A stretch of DNA of 64,000 nt from Pseudarthrobacter albicanus. GTDB lineage: Bacteria; Actinomycetota; Actinomycetes; Actinomycetales; Micrococcaceae. A model generated the notes under the pieces. That model saw nothing but the letters and a program-made list of their open reading frames with translations, was not told the origin of the DNA and searched no databases. Made by a program: the position numbers and the translations under genes. Shown one piece after another: positions 53,012 to 63,299 of this stretch (positions within the stretch are counted from its first letter, which is position 1; each line of letters opens with the position of its first letter). The DNA lies in contig NZ_JAGPOT010000009.1 in assembly GCF_018224015.1 (NCBI RefSeq), forward strand, positions 59,362 to 123,361, in the 5' to 3' direction.

Positions 53012-53899
53012 ATGGACATCCCCGTTACCCCCCTCCCGTTCCGCGCGCCCGGCACCGACGGCACCGGGCGCCACGGCTATCCGCCGGCGCCCGCCCCCCT
53101 GCCCGTTCCCGTCATGGACAACCACACGCATCTGGATTTCCCCGGAGCGGAGCCCACGGTCGGCATCAAGGCTGCCCTCGACGCCGCCGAGGCCGTGGGA
53201 GTCCGGGGTGCCGTGCAGGTGGGGTGCGACCTGAAATCCTCCAGGTTCACCGTCCAGGCCGTCGATCTGGACCCGCGGCTGCTGGGCGCCGTCGCGATTC
53301 ATCCCAACGATGCGCCGGAATACGCGGCGCGCGGGGAACTGGAGGACGCTTTGACGGAGATCGAGGCACTGGCCTCGCACCCGCGGATCCGGGCCATCGG
53401 GGAAACCGGCCTGGATTTTTTCCGGACTGAGGGGGAGGGGCTGGCGCACCAGCGGTATTCCTTCCGCCGCCATATCGATATTGCCAAGCGGCTCGGACTG
53501 ACCCTGCAGATCCATGACCGGGATGCCCACGACGACGTGGTGCAGGTGCTGCGCGAGGAGGGGGCTCCCGAGCGGGTCGTATTCCACTGCTTCTCGGGCG
53601 GGGAGGAGCTGGCCAGGACCTGCAACCAGGAGGGCTGGTACATGTCCTTCGCCGGAACCCTGACGTTCAAGAACGCCTCCGATCTCCGCTCCGCGCTGGC
53701 GATCGCCGTGCCGGAGCGGATCCTCGTCGAGACCGACGCCCCGTTCCTCACGCCGCATCCGCACCGCGGACGTCCGAACGCGAGTTACATGGTCCCGTAC
53801 ACGGTCCGGGCCATGGCGGACTTGACCGGAGCGGAGCTCTCCGCACTGTGTGCCCAAATCGCTGGAAATACGGTGCAGGCATACGGATCCTGGGACTGA
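53012..53899 (+). CDS. TatD family metal-dependent hydrolase
   Basis: This 295-residue protein folds as a TIM barrel of the amidohydrolase type. Metal ligands are visible in MDNHTHLDF (H38, H40), GETGLDFFR (Glu), QIHDRDAHDD (His), FHCFSGG (His) and VETDAPFLTPHP (Asp). TatD homologues are 3'-5' exonucleases or deoxyribonucleases. The N-terminal 34 residues are Pro-rich and precede the barrel. ATG 53012 sits directly against GGAGG, an unusually short spacing, so a slightly later start is possible. It precedes rpfB and rsmA as in mycobacteria (Rv1008-Rv1010, recalled). Confidence 0.92.
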   Translation: MDIPVTPLPFRAPGTDGTGRHGYPPAPAPLPVPVMDNHTHLDFPGAEPTVGIKAALDAAEAVGVRGAVQVGCDLKSSRFTVQAVDLDPRLLGAVAIHPNDAPEYAARGELEDALTEIEALASHPRIRAIGETGLDFFRTEGEGLAHQRYSFRRHIDIAKRLGLTLQIHDRDAHDDVVQVLREEGAPERVVFHCFSGGEELARTCNQEGWYMSFAGTLTFKNASDLRSALAIAVPERILVETDAPFLTPHPHRGRPNASYMVPYTVRAMADLTGAELSALCAQIAGNTVQAYGSWD

Positions 53900-53949
53900 A
53901 AAACGCGGTCTGCGGGCACTTGAAGGCCATACCGGGTATGCACAAATCC

Positions 53950-53978
53950 TTGGCGCTTTATAACGCTACGGTTACAGT
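53950..53978 (+). promoter_or_regulatory. Candidate promoter of rpfB
   Basis: TTGGCG (53950-53955), a 17-base spacer and TACAGT (53973-53978) lie upstream of rpfB. The implied 5' leader is about 220 nt. Confidence 0.5.
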
Positions 53979-54033
53979 GGACAACTAATAGCCGGGGTCG
54001 GGGAAGGCCTTCGGATAATTTCACTCCAGCAGG

Positions 54034-54066
54034 GCGCGCATCGTGGCAGACAAACCACATGCGCGC
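54034..54066 (+). other. Stem-loop in the rpfB 5' leader
   Basis: GCGCGCATCGTGG (54034-54046) pairs with CCACATGCGCGC (54055-54066) with one bulged base, around an 8-base loop CAGACAAA. TCTCGTTTGTGAG follows. It could be an attenuator or a stability element. The conserved core of the ydaO/c-di-AMP riboswitch, common before rpf genes, is not recognisable. Confidence 0.5.
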
Positions 54067-54204
54067 TCTCGTTTGTGAGTGTGGCAGTGCACGCACCTGC
54101 CGCGAACAGCCGGACCCGTTCCGGAGCTGCCCTGGGGGCGTTCGCGACTGGCGGTTCCGTGCGCTTTTCCCCGTGCCCGGACGGTCCAAGAGATAAGGGC
54201 AATC

Positions 54205-55356
54205 GTGGTCAAGTTCTTCACATCGGACGGCAAGTTCAGCTTTGTCAAGGTCGGCGGCCAGTTCGTAGTGCTGGTGGCACTCGTGCTCGGCCTCGTGGCC
54301 TTCGTCGGCAACAACAAGACAGTCACCCTCAACGTCGACGGGAAAGTGAGCTCCGTCCAGACCTTCGGCGGCACCGTCGGCCAGGTGGTCAAGGGTGCCA
54401 AGGTTGAACTGCAGCCCGCCGACAGGGTTTCGCCTGCGGCAGACTCCCATGTGCAGGACGGGTCCGTCATCAACGTCAACCTCGCCAAGGCCGTCAAGGT
54501 CAGCCTGGACGGCGCGGAGCGGACCATCAACACCACCTCGCCCAACGTCGAGGCCCTCGTGACGGAACTCGGCGTGGCCAGCGCCTCGGAAGTGTCCGTC
54601 CCGAAGGACGCCCAGCTGTCCGTGTCCGGTTCCTTTGTTGCCATCTCCACGCCAAAGACCGTCAGCATCGTCGCGGACGGCAAGGCCACCACGGCCACCA
54701 CGACGGCGGCCACCGTGTCCCAGGTGCTTGCTGACGCCGGCATCTCGCTGGGAGCGGGCGACCGCACCTCGCAGCCCGGCAATGCCCCGGTGGTCGGCGA
54801 CATGGTCATCAAGGTTTCCCGCGTCGACGCCAGCCAGACGGCCGGCGCCACCGAGGCGGTCCCCTTTGAAACCCTCACCACCGAAAGCGCCGATCTGATC
54901 AAGGGCGAAAAGACCGTCACCCAGGCCGGTGTGGCCGGCACCACGAACAAGAGTTTCAAGCTGGTCCTGGTGGACGGCCGCGAAGCGTCCCGGACCCTGG
55001 TCTCAGAGACCGTCACCGTCCAGCCGGTCACCGAGAAGGTCACGGTCGGCACCAAGGAGAAGCCCAAGCCTGCGGCCGAAGCCAACACCGGCGCTGCAGC
55101 CCCGGGGATGATGAACGAAGCCATGTGGGACAAGATCGCCCAGTGCGAGTCCACCGGCAACTGGTCCATCAACAACGGCAACGGCTACTACGGCGGCCTG
55201 CAGTTCGACGTCCAGACCTGGCTCGGCTCCGGCGGAGGCGCGTACGCCCCGAACGCCAGCCTTGCTTCCAAGGCACAGCAGATCGACATCGCCAACCGGG
55301 TCTACGCGCAGCGCGGCCTCGGACCCTGGGGCTGCGGCTGGGCCGCCTCCCGCTAG
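54205..55356 (+). CDS. Resuscitation-promoting factor (RpfB-like transglycosylase)
   Basis: A secreted or anchored lytic transglycosylase that cleaves peptidoglycan during regrowth. From GTG 54205 the product has 383 residues: an N-terminal membrane segment (about 18-36), three DUF348 repeats (TVTLNVDGK..., KVSLDGAERTI..., TVSIVADGK...), a G5 domain (VPFETLTTES ... KFV-type strands to EKVTVGTK), a short linker and the C-terminal Rpf domain. The catalytic Glu lies in WDKIAQCESTGNWSIN, followed by GGLQFDVQTW and paired cysteines. AAGGGC precedes the GTG. Order tatD-rpfB-rsmA-ispE is conserved in actinobacteria. Confidence 0.92.
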   Translation: MVKFFTSDGKFSFVKVGGQFVVLVALVLGLVAFVGNNKTVTLNVDGKVSSVQTFGGTVGQVVKGAKVELQPADRVSPAADSHVQDGSVINVNLAKAVKVSLDGAERTINTTSPNVEALVTELGVASASEVSVPKDAQLSVSGSFVAISTPKTVSIVADGKATTATTTAATVSQVLADAGISLGAGDRTSQPGNAPVVGDMVIKVSRVDASQTAGATEAVPFETLTTESADLIKGEKTVTQAGVAGTTNKSFKLVLVDGREASRTLVSETVTVQPVTEKVTVGTKEKPKPAAEANTGAAAPGMMNEAMWDKIAQCESTGNWSINNGNGYYGGLQFDVQTWLGSGGGAYAPNASLASKAQQIDIANRVYAQRGLGPWGCGWAASR

Positions 55357-55458
55357 AAGAGCCGGGAGCCGGCAACGGTTCCTCCGGCCCAGTCCGGCAA
55401 CGGCTTCCGCGGCGGCTGACCACGGCCGCGGTGCCCGGCAAAGGGATAGGATACCTAG

Positions 55459-56382
55459 GTGACTGAACCGACTCCCTCCGCGCCCGGCGCCGCGCCCGGC
55501 GCTACGTCCGAAACGGCGCCTGGCAGTGCGCCCGCACCGCTCATGGGCGCCTCCGACATCCGCCGGCTGGCCGAGGAAATCGGAGTACGTCCCACCAAGA
55601 CGCTGGGCCAGAACTTCGTCATTGACGGCAACACCATCCGGCGGATCGTCGCCGCCGCCGATATCCACGCCGGGGAAACGGTCCTCGAAGTCGGCCCCGG
55701 ACTCGGATCGCTGACCCTGGGCCTGCTGGATGCCGCCCGGTCCGTGGTCGCCGTCGAAATCGATCCGGTCCTCGCCGCCAGGCTCCCGGACACGGTCAGC
55801 CAGTGGCGGCCCGGCGCCGCCGGTAACTTCCACCTCGTCCTGGCCGACGCCATGAAGGTCACGGACCTCCCGGTGGAACCCACCGCGCTCGTGGCGAATC
55901 TTCCCTACAACGTTGCCGTCCCGGTGGTCCTGCATCTCCTGCAGCACTTCCCCAGCCTCCGCCACGGCCTGGTCATGGTCCAGGACGAGGTCGCCGACCG
56001 GCTCGCGGCCGGCCCCGGGTCCAAGACCTACGGGGTCCCCTCGGTCAAGGCCGCCTGGTATTCCAGCATGCGCAAGGCCGGCGTGATCGGCATGAACGTC
56101 TTCTGGCCGGCACCCAAGATCCACTCCGGCCTCGTCGCGTTCACCCGCCGGGAACCCCCGGTCACCTCCGCCACCCGGCAACAGGTCTTTGCCGTCATCG
56201 ATGCGGCCTTCGCGCAGCGCCGCAAGACCCTGCGTGCCGCGCTCGCGGGCTGGGCCGGAAGCGCCGCCGAGGCCGAACGCTGCCTGCGGGCCGCCGGCGT
56301 CGACCCCACCGCCCGCGGCGAAGTGATCGACATCGCGGCCTTTGCCAGGATCGCCGAAGCGCACGCCCGGCCCGGGGCCTGA
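55459..56382 (+). CDS. rsmA: 16S rRNA (adenine(1518)-N6/adenine(1519)-N6)-dimethyltransferase
   Basis: RsmA/KsgA dimethylates two adenosines in helix 45 of 16S rRNA during 30S maturation. This 307-residue protein shows LGQNFVID (N-terminal signature), the SAM motif [15 protein letters not shown] and the catalytic [10 protein letters not shown], with the small C-terminal helical domain. An Ala/Pro-rich N-terminal extension (about 30 residues) precedes the core. GTG 55459 is 100 bases after rpfB. Mutants of this gene confer kasugamycin resistance in other bacteria. Confidence 0.95.
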   Translation: MTEPTPSAPGAAPGATSETAPGSAPAPLMGASDIRRLAEEIGVRPTKTLGQNFVIDGNTIRRIVAAADIHAGETVLEVGPGLGSLTLGLLDAARSVVAVEIDPVLAARLPDTVSQWRPGAAGNFHLVLADAMKVTDLPVEPTALVANLPYNVAVPVVLHLLQHFPSLRHGLVMVQDEVADRLAAGPGSKTYGVPSVKAAWYSSMRKAGVIGMNVFWPAPKIHSGLVAFTRREPPVTSATRQQVFAVIDAAFAQRRKTLRAALAGWAGSAAEAERCLRAAGVDPTARGEVIDIAAFARIAEAHARPGA

Positions 56383-56413
56383 GCACCGCCCTGAGCACCG
56401 GCCTGAGCACCGC
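56378..56413. repeat. Three copies of a 12-bp repeat spanning the rsmA stop
   Basis: CCTGAGCACCG(C/G) occurs three times in tandem. The first copy contains the rsmA stop codon, so the repeat extends from gene end into the intergenic region. GC-rich dyads follow to about 56470. Confidence 0.6.
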
Positions 56414-56552
56414 GCCGCAGCGCCGCGGCGCCGCACCTGGACGCCGCAGCGCCCCAGCTATAGGCAGCAGCGCCGCGCAGCGCCCAGGGCGCGCACCGCC
56501 CCGGCCGGGGCCCACGCTTGGACCCGGGCACGCCATGCCATAGCGTGTAGCC

Positions 56553-57515
56553 ATGAACGCAGTGAGAGGGCGCTTTGCCGCGAGGACCGTCCGGGTCAAG
56601 GCCCCCGGCAAAGTCAACGTCTCCCTGGACGTCGGACCGTTGCGCGCGGACGGCTACCATTCCGTGGCGAGCGTATACCTGGCCGTATCCCTCTACGAGG
56701 AAGTCGCGGCCACGAGCACGGAAAACGGCGCAATAACGGTCAGCATCAGCCCCGCCAGCACCCTGGACCTCGACGACGTGGACATCCCCCTCGACGAACG
56801 CAACCTGGCCTACAGGGCGGCGGCCATCATGGCCGACGTCTCGGAACACGCCACCGGTGTCCACCTCGAAATCACTAAGCGGGTGCCCGTCGCCGGGGGC
56901 ATGGGCGGAGGCTCGGCCGACGCGGCCGCGACCCTGCTCGCCTGCGACGCGCTGTGGAACAGCGGGCTCTCCCGCGACGAGCTTGCGCACCTGGCCGCCG
57001 AACTCGGCGCCGACGTGCCGTTCTCGCTCCTGGGCGGAACCGCCGTCGGACTGGGCCTGGGCGATGAACTCTCGCCGGCGCTCGTCAAGGCCCAGACGGA
57101 CTGGGTCCTGGTCGCGGCCGGCTTCGGCCTGCCCACCCCTGAGGTGTACCGGACCCTGGACCGGCTGCGCACGGCAGAAGGCGCCGCGATCGAGGAACCC
57201 ACCGGCGTGGATCCGCGGATCCTCAAGGCGCTGCGCGGCGGGGACGCCGACGCCCTGAGCCGGGTCCTCGTCAACGACCTCCAGCGCGCCTCGATCGAGC
57301 TGGCGCCCGGGCTGCGGGACACCGTGGGACTGGGCGAATCCTGCGGGGCGATCGCCGGAATCGTCTCCGGTTCCGGCCCCACCGTGGCCTTCCTCACGCA
57401 TAGCCCCGCCGCGGCCGCCGGGCTGGCCGAGGACCTCCGCCACCACGGCCTCGATGCCATCGCCGTCCACGGCCCGGTGCACGGGGCGCGCATCATCTCC
57501 GATACGCTCCTTTAA
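56553..57515 (+). CDS. ispE: 4-diphosphocytidyl-2-C-methyl-D-erythritol kinase
   Basis: Phosphorylates CDP-ME in the MEP pathway to isopentenyl diphosphate, the building block used by the cis-prenyltransferase in this window. In this 320-residue GHMP kinase KAPGKVNVSLDVG is motif 1, PVAGGMGGGSADAAATL the ATP-binding glycine loop and SGSGPTVAFL motif 3. The catalytic Asp is in LGADVPFSLLGG. The ATG start has no strong Shine-Dalgarno. It precedes the ABC-F gene by 62 bases. Confidence 0.94.
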   Translation: MNAVRGRFAARTVRVKAPGKVNVSLDVGPLRADGYHSVASVYLAVSLYEEVAATSTENGAITVSISPASTLDLDDVDIPLDERNLAYRAAAIMADVSEHATGVHLEITKRVPVAGGMGGGSADAAATLLACDALWNSGLSRDELAHLAAELGADVPFSLLGGTAVGLGLGDELSPALVKAQTDWVLVAAGFGLPTPEVYRTLDRLRTAEGAAIEEPTGVDPRILKALRGGDADALSRVLVNDLQRASIELAPGLRDTVGLGESCGAIAGIVSGSGPTVAFLTHSPAAAAGLAEDLRHHGLDAIAVHGPVHGARIISDTLL

Positions 57516-57520
57516 TAGCT

Positions 57521-57560
57521 TTGACCCAAGTCTGTCGACAAATAACCTGTCGAAAATAAC
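57521..57560 (+). promoter_or_regulatory. Promoter and tandem repeat before the ABC-F gene
   Basis: TTGACC (57521-57526), a 16-base spacer and TAACCT (57543-57548) form a candidate promoter. A direct repeat overlaps it: CTGTCGACAAATAAC (57532-57546) immediately followed by CTGTCGAAAATAAC (57547-57560). The -10 straddles the junction. Confidence 0.55.
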
Positions 57561-57577
57561 GAAGAAAGCAGTTCCCA

Positions 57578-59407
<1,830 letters not shown>

Positions 59408-59536
59408 GGGCCGGCCCTGCCTGCTGCTGCCTGCTGCCAGCTGCTGCTGCCCGAGGGCGGGACGGTGTGGCTCAGGCGGGGCAGAACTATGTGGCAGAAT
59501 TGGTTCTCGTGCCACGGGCGATGCGCCCGGGCACGG

Positions 59537-59608
59537 TCCGCCCTGGTGTAATGGCAGCACCCCGGCCTTTGGAGCCGTGGAGTATAGGTTCGAGTCCTAT
59601 GGGCGGAA
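59537..59608 (+). tRNA. tRNA-Gln (anticodon TTG)
   Basis: This 72-nt cloverleaf has acceptor stem TCCGCCC/GGGCGGA with discriminator A. D arm: TGGTGTAATGGCAGCA. The anticodon loop CTTTGGA gives anticodon TTG (reads CAA). T arm: TAGGTTCGAGTCCTA. CCA is not encoded. A hairpin-forming GTGCC...GGGCAC sequence precedes it (about 59510-59536). Confidence 0.93.
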
Positions 59609-59828
59609 CACTCGTGGGGCAATGGGTCCGGGAGGACACCCGGCGGGCAGGGTCCTGCCGGAGTCAAGTAGGATGAATCTGTTGCCGTGGCCGGATTCCG
59701 GTCCGGACATTGCCGGGCGGAACCGGCAACCGGGGTGTACCACCGGCCCTGGGCCGCGGAGCAACACAGACCGAGCACAGGCACTGGGCAGGTCGTTGAG
59801 CACGCCACAGAGCAAGGAGAGCCCGTAC

Positions 59829-61337
59829 GTGAGCCCCGAGAATTCCGGCCCAGCCGCCGTAATCGTCCTAGCGGCAGGTGCCGGTACCCGGATGAAGTCC
59901 CGTACGCCGAAGATTCTCCACGAGATCGGCGGCCGTTCCCTGATCGGCCACGCACTGGCGGCGGCCCGCACCATTGCGCCGCGTGAGCTGGCGCTCGTGG
60001 TCCGGCACGAACGCGACCTCGTGGCCTCGCACGTCGCCGCCCTCGACCCCGACGCCCTGATCGTTGACCAGGACGACGTGCCCGGCACGGGCCGCGCCGT
60101 GGAGGCCGCCCTCGAGGCGCTCGATGCGCTCGACGCCTTTGACTCCCGCGGTCCGCTCAGCGGAACCGTCGTGGTCACCTATGGCGACGTCCCCCTGCTC
60201 ACCGGGGCGCTGCTGGCCGAGCTGGTGGCCACCCACGAGGCGGACGCCAACGCCGTCACCGTCCTCACCGCCGTCCTGGACGACGCCACCGGGTACGGCC
60301 GCATCCTCCGCGCGGCGGACGGAACGGTGACGGGCATCCGCGAGCACAAGGACGCCACGGAAGCCGAACGCGCGATCCGGGAGATCAACTCCGGAATTTA
60401 CGCCTTCGACGCCGCCGTGCTGCGCGGCTCGCTCGGGCACGTCACCACCGACAACGCCCAGGGCGAGAAGTACCTCACCGACGTCCTGGGCCTCGCGCGC
60501 GCCGCCGGCGGCCGCGTCGCCGCCGTCGTCACGGAAGACCGCTGGCAGGTTGAAGGCGCCAACGACCGGGTCCAGCTTGCGGCGCTCGGCGCCGAACACA
60601 ACCGGCGCACGGTCGAGGCCTGGATGCGGTCCGGCGTCACCGTCGTTGATCCGGCGACCACCTGGATCGATGCCACGGTCACCCTGGACGAGGACGTCCG
60701 CCTGCTCCCCAACACCCAACTGCACGGCGCCACCACCGTCGCCCGGGACGCCGTCGTCGGCCCGGACACGACCCTGACCGACGTCCACGTCGGCGAGGGC
60801 GCCACGGTGGTCCGCACCCACGGAACAGGTGCGACGATCGGCGCGAAGGCCAGCGTCGGCCCGTTCACGTACCTGCGCCCCGGCACAGTCCTGGGCGAGA
60901 CCGGCAAGATCGGCGCCTTCTACGAGACCAAGAACGTCACCATCGGCCGCGGCTCCAAGCTCTCGCACCTCGGCTATGCCGGCGACGCCGAGATCGGCGA
61001 AGACACCAACATCGGCTGCGGCAACATCACGGCCAACTACGACGGCGACAAGAAGCACCGGACCGTCATCGGCTCCGGTGTGCGCACCGGCTCCAATACC
61101 GTCTTCGTCGCCCCGGTACGGCTCGGCGACGGCGCCTACAGCGGTGCCGGGGCCGTGATCCGCCACGATGTCCCCGCCGGCGCCCTGGCCCTGTCCCTGG
61201 CCGAACAGCGCAACACGGAAGGCTGGGTCATCGCAAAACGCCCCGGCACGATCTCCGCCGCGCTGGCCGCGGCGGCCGGTTCCAAGGCAGCTGCTCCCAC
61301 AACGTCCCATACTCCGGCACCGACAGAAGAGGGCTAG
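59829..61337 (+). CDS. glmU: Bifunctional N-acetylglucosamine-1-phosphate uridyltransferase/glucosamine-1-phosphate acetyltransferase
   Basis: Makes UDP-GlcNAc, the precursor of peptidoglycan and mycothiol. In this 502-residue protein the N-terminal pyrophosphorylase domain shows VLAAGAGTRMKSRTPKILHE and TYGDVPLLT. The C-terminal left-handed beta helix has hexapeptide repeats (ATIGAKASVGPFTYLRPG, NIGCGNITANYDG) with the acetyltransferase site. GTG 59829 has AAGGAGAG upstream; the open frame extends through tRNA-Gln but that is spurious. A short Ala/Thr/Pro tail ends the protein. prs begins 5 bases after the stop, so glmU-prs form an operon, as in mycobacteria (Rv1018c-Rv1017c, recalled). Confidence 0.95.
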   Translation: MSPENSGPAAVIVLAAGAGTRMKSRTPKILHEIGGRSLIGHALAAARTIAPRELALVVRHERDLVASHVAALDPDALIVDQDDVPGTGRAVEAALEALDALDAFDSRGPLSGTVVVTYGDVPLLTGALLAELVATHEADANAVTVLTAVLDDATGYGRILRAADGTVTGIREHKDATEAERAIREINSGIYAFDAAVLRGSLGHVTTDNAQGEKYLTDVLGLARAAGGRVAAVVTEDRWQVEGANDRVQLAALGAEHNRRTVEAWMRSGVTVVDPATTWIDATVTLDEDVRLLPNTQLHGATTVARDAVVGPDTTLTDVHVGEGATVVRTHGTGATIGAKASVGPFTYLRPGTVLGETGKIGAFYETKNVTIGRGSKLSHLGYAGDAEIGEDTNIGCGNITANYDGDKKHRTVIGSGVRTGSNTVFVAPVRLGDGAYSGAGAVIRHDVPAGALALSLAEQRNTEGWVIAKRPGTISAALAAAAGSKAAAPTTSHTPAPTEEG

Positions 61338-61342
61338 CAACA

Positions 61343-62323
61343 ATGAGCGAAATTACGGCACGCGGCGAGAAGAAGCTGGTGCTTGCCGCCGGGCGCGCAC
61401 ACCCGGAGCTGGCGAAGGAAATCGCCAAGGAGCTGGGAACCGAGCTGCTGCCCCTGGACGCCTACGACTTTGCCAACGGCGAGATCTACGTCCGGGCCGG
61501 CGAGAGCGTGCGCGGCACCGACGCCTTCGTCATCCAGGCGCACCCGGCCCCGCTGAACAACTGGCTCATGGAGCAGCTGATCATGATCGATTCGCTGAAG
61601 CGGGCCTCAGCCAAGCGGATCACCGTGGTGTCGCCGTTCTACCCCTACGCCCGCCAGGACAAGAAGGGCCGCGGCCGCGAGCCGATCTCGGCACGGCTCA
61701 TCGCCGATCTGTACAAGACCGCCGGCGCCGACCGCATCATGAGCGTGGACCTGCACACCTCGCAGATCCAGGGCTTCTTCGACGGCCCGGTGGACCACCT
61801 CATGGCCATCCCGCTGCTGGCGGAGTACATCCGGACCCGGGTGGGTTCGGACAACATCACCGTCGTGTCCCCGGATACCGGCCGGGTCCGCGTCGCCGAG
61901 CAGTGGGCCGAGCGGCTCGGCGGGGCGCCGCTGGCGTTCGTCCACAAGAGCCGCGACCTGACGGTGCCGAACCAGGCCGTCTCCAAGACCGTGGTGGGCC
62001 AGATCCAGGGCCGCACCTGTGTCCTGATCGATGACATGATCGACACCGGCGGAACCATTTCAGGCGCGGTCCAGGTCCTGATGAACGCCGGAGCCAAGGA
62101 TGTCATCATCGCGGCAACGCACGCCGTCTTCTCCGATCCTGCCGCCCAGCGGCTTTCGGAATCCGGGGCCCGCGAGGTTGTTGTCACCAACACCCTGCCG
62201 ATCGCCGCCGACAAGCGTTTCCCGCAACTCACGGTGCTGTCCATCGCGCCGCTGATCGCCCGTGCCATCCGTGAAGTGTTCGACGACGGCTCCGTCACCA
62301 GCCTGTTCGACGGCAACGCCTAG
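61343..62323 (+). CDS. prs: Ribose-phosphate diphosphokinase (PRPP synthetase)
   Basis: Transfers pyrophosphate from ATP to ribose 5-phosphate, giving PRPP for nucleotides, His, Trp and NAD. This 326-residue class I enzyme shows VSPFYPYARQDKKG, MSVDLHTSQIQGFF and the PRPP-binding signature CVLIDDMIDTGGTIS. The ATG start lies 5 bases after glmU. A 241-base gap with a perfect 11-bp stem (62339-62365) separates it from rplY. Confidence 0.96.
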   Translation: MSEITARGEKKLVLAAGRAHPELAKEIAKELGTELLPLDAYDFANGEIYVRAGESVRGTDAFVIQAHPAPLNNWLMEQLIMIDSLKRASAKRITVVSPFYPYARQDKKGRGREPISARLIADLYKTAGADRIMSVDLHTSQIQGFFDGPVDHLMAIPLLAEYIRTRVGSDNITVVSPDTGRVRVAEQWAERLGGAPLAFVHKSRDLTVPNQAVSKTVVGQIQGRTCVLIDDMIDTGGTISGAVQVLMNAGAKDVIIAATHAVFSDPAAQRLSESGAREVVVTNTLPIAADKRFPQLTVLSIAPLIARAIREVFDDGSVTSLFDGNA

Positions 62324-62338
62324 TACCTCCGTCCGGAC

Positions 62339-62378
62339 CGGGCCCGGTTTCAGGAACCGGGCCCGACGCTGGTAAACT
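62339..62378 (+). promoter_or_regulatory. Stem-loop after prs and -10 element for rplY
   Basis: CGGGCCCGGTT (62339-62349) pairs perfectly with AACCGGGCCCG (62355-62365) but lacks a T-run. TAAACT (62373-62378) just after it, in the context TGGTAAACT, is a plausible extended -10. The transcript would have a leader of about 185 nt before rplY. Confidence 0.5.
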
Positions 62379-62564
62379 CGTTCCGATACCTTGGCGAGGG
62401 AGAGCACCGGGAAACCGTATACACGGGAAACCGGACTGCTGGTCTCCGTTATCGACTGGGTCTGAATCTCCCTTCGGAAGGGCGGCCGCACGGCCACCCG
62501 GCGTTGAAGGTCGCAACAGACCTCCGCCCTTGCTGAACACCGTTCGTTCCATGAGGAGATACAC
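62379..62564 (+). other. Long, possibly structured 5' leader of rplY
   Basis: This untranslated stretch contains the direct repeat CGGGAAACCG (about 62410 and 62426), a CTCCCTTCGGAAGGG stem-loop and other short dyads. Ribosomal protein genes are often autoregulated by binding their own leader; no known L25 leader family was recognised. Confidence 0.35.
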
Positions 62565-63143
62565 ATGTCTGAGCAGAAGCTCGCAGCAGAAGTCCGCACC
62601 GAATTCGGCAAGGGCTATGCACGCCGCGCACGCATGGCCGGCCTGATCCCGGCCGTCATCTACGGCCACGGCGCAGAGCCGATCCACATCACCCTGCCGG
62701 CCAAGTCCACCACGCTGGCCGTCCGCGTTGCCAACGCCCTGCTGTCCCTGGAGATCAACGGCGAAGAGCACCTTGCCCTGGTCAAGGACATCCAGCGCGA
62801 TCCGATCAAGCAGATCATCGAGCACCTCGACCTCCTGACCGTCCGCACGGGCGAGAAGGTCACGGTTGACATTCCCGTTCACCTGACCGGCGAACTTGCC
62901 CCCGGCAACGTCTTCAACCAGGAAATGACCGTCATCTCGCTCGAGGCCGAGGCAACCCACCTGCCGACCGCCATCGAGGTGAGCATCGAAGGCCGTTCCG
63001 CCGGCGAGCACATCTACGCTTCGGACCTGGTCCTGCCCAAGGGCGCCGTCCTCCTGGCCGACGCCGAGTCCCTCGTCGTCAACATCTCCGAGGCCGCTGA
63101 AGAAGAAGCCGAAGCCGCTTCCTCCGAGGCTGCAGCAGGGTAG
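62565..63143 (+). CDS. rplY: 50S ribosomal protein L25/general stress protein Ctc
   Basis: Binds 5S rRNA in the large subunit. This 192-residue protein is of the long TL5/Ctc type. The N-terminal L25 domain (EVRTEFGKGYARRARMAGLIPAVIYG ... LVKDIQRDPIKQIIEHLDLL) is followed by a beta-rich C-terminal domain (DIPVHLTGE, GAVLLADAESLVVNI) and an Ala/Glu-rich tail. ATG 62565 follows GAGGAG. A terminator follows at 63161. The next gene is pth, as in mycobacteria (Rv1015c-Rv1014c, recalled). Confidence 0.95.
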   Translation: MSEQKLAAEVRTEFGKGYARRARMAGLIPAVIYGHGAEPIHITLPAKSTTLAVRVANALLSLEINGEEHLALVKDIQRDPIKQIIEHLDLLTVRTGEKVTVDIPVHLTGELAPGNVFNQEMTVISLEAEATHLPTAIEVSIEGRSAGEHIYASDLVLPKGAVLLADAESLVVNISEAAEEEAEAASSEAAAG

Positions 63144-63160
63144 TTCCGGCGGATCCTCCG

Positions 63161-63201
63161 GCGGCCGGGTCCCTCTTGGGGCCCGGCCGCCGTCGTCTTC
63201 G
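63161..63201 (+). terminator. Rho-independent terminator of rplY
   Basis: GGCGGCCGGG (63161-63170) pairs with CCCGGCCGCC (63182-63191), with CCC/GGG extending the stem towards a TCTT loop. GTCGTCTTC follows, which is T-rich for this genome. Confidence 0.7.
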
Positions 63202-63214
63202 CTACGCGGCTGGC

Positions 63215-63262
63215 CGCTGTCTCCGCCGCTGTCTCCGCCGCTGTCTCCGCCGCCGTCTCCGC
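63215..63262. repeat. Four tandem copies of a 12-bp unit before pth
   Basis: CGCTGTCTCCGC is repeated four times (the fourth copy reads CGCCGTCTCCGC). It lies between the rplY terminator and pth and is not coding. Confidence 0.8.
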
Positions 63263-63299
63263 CGCCGGCGGCAGACCTGGACCCCAGAAGGACTGACCC

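Noticed and set aside
59577..59828. N-terminal extension of GlmU starting inside tRNA-Gln
   Set aside because: The open frame is fortuitous; AAGGAGAG and the conserved domain support GTG 59829.
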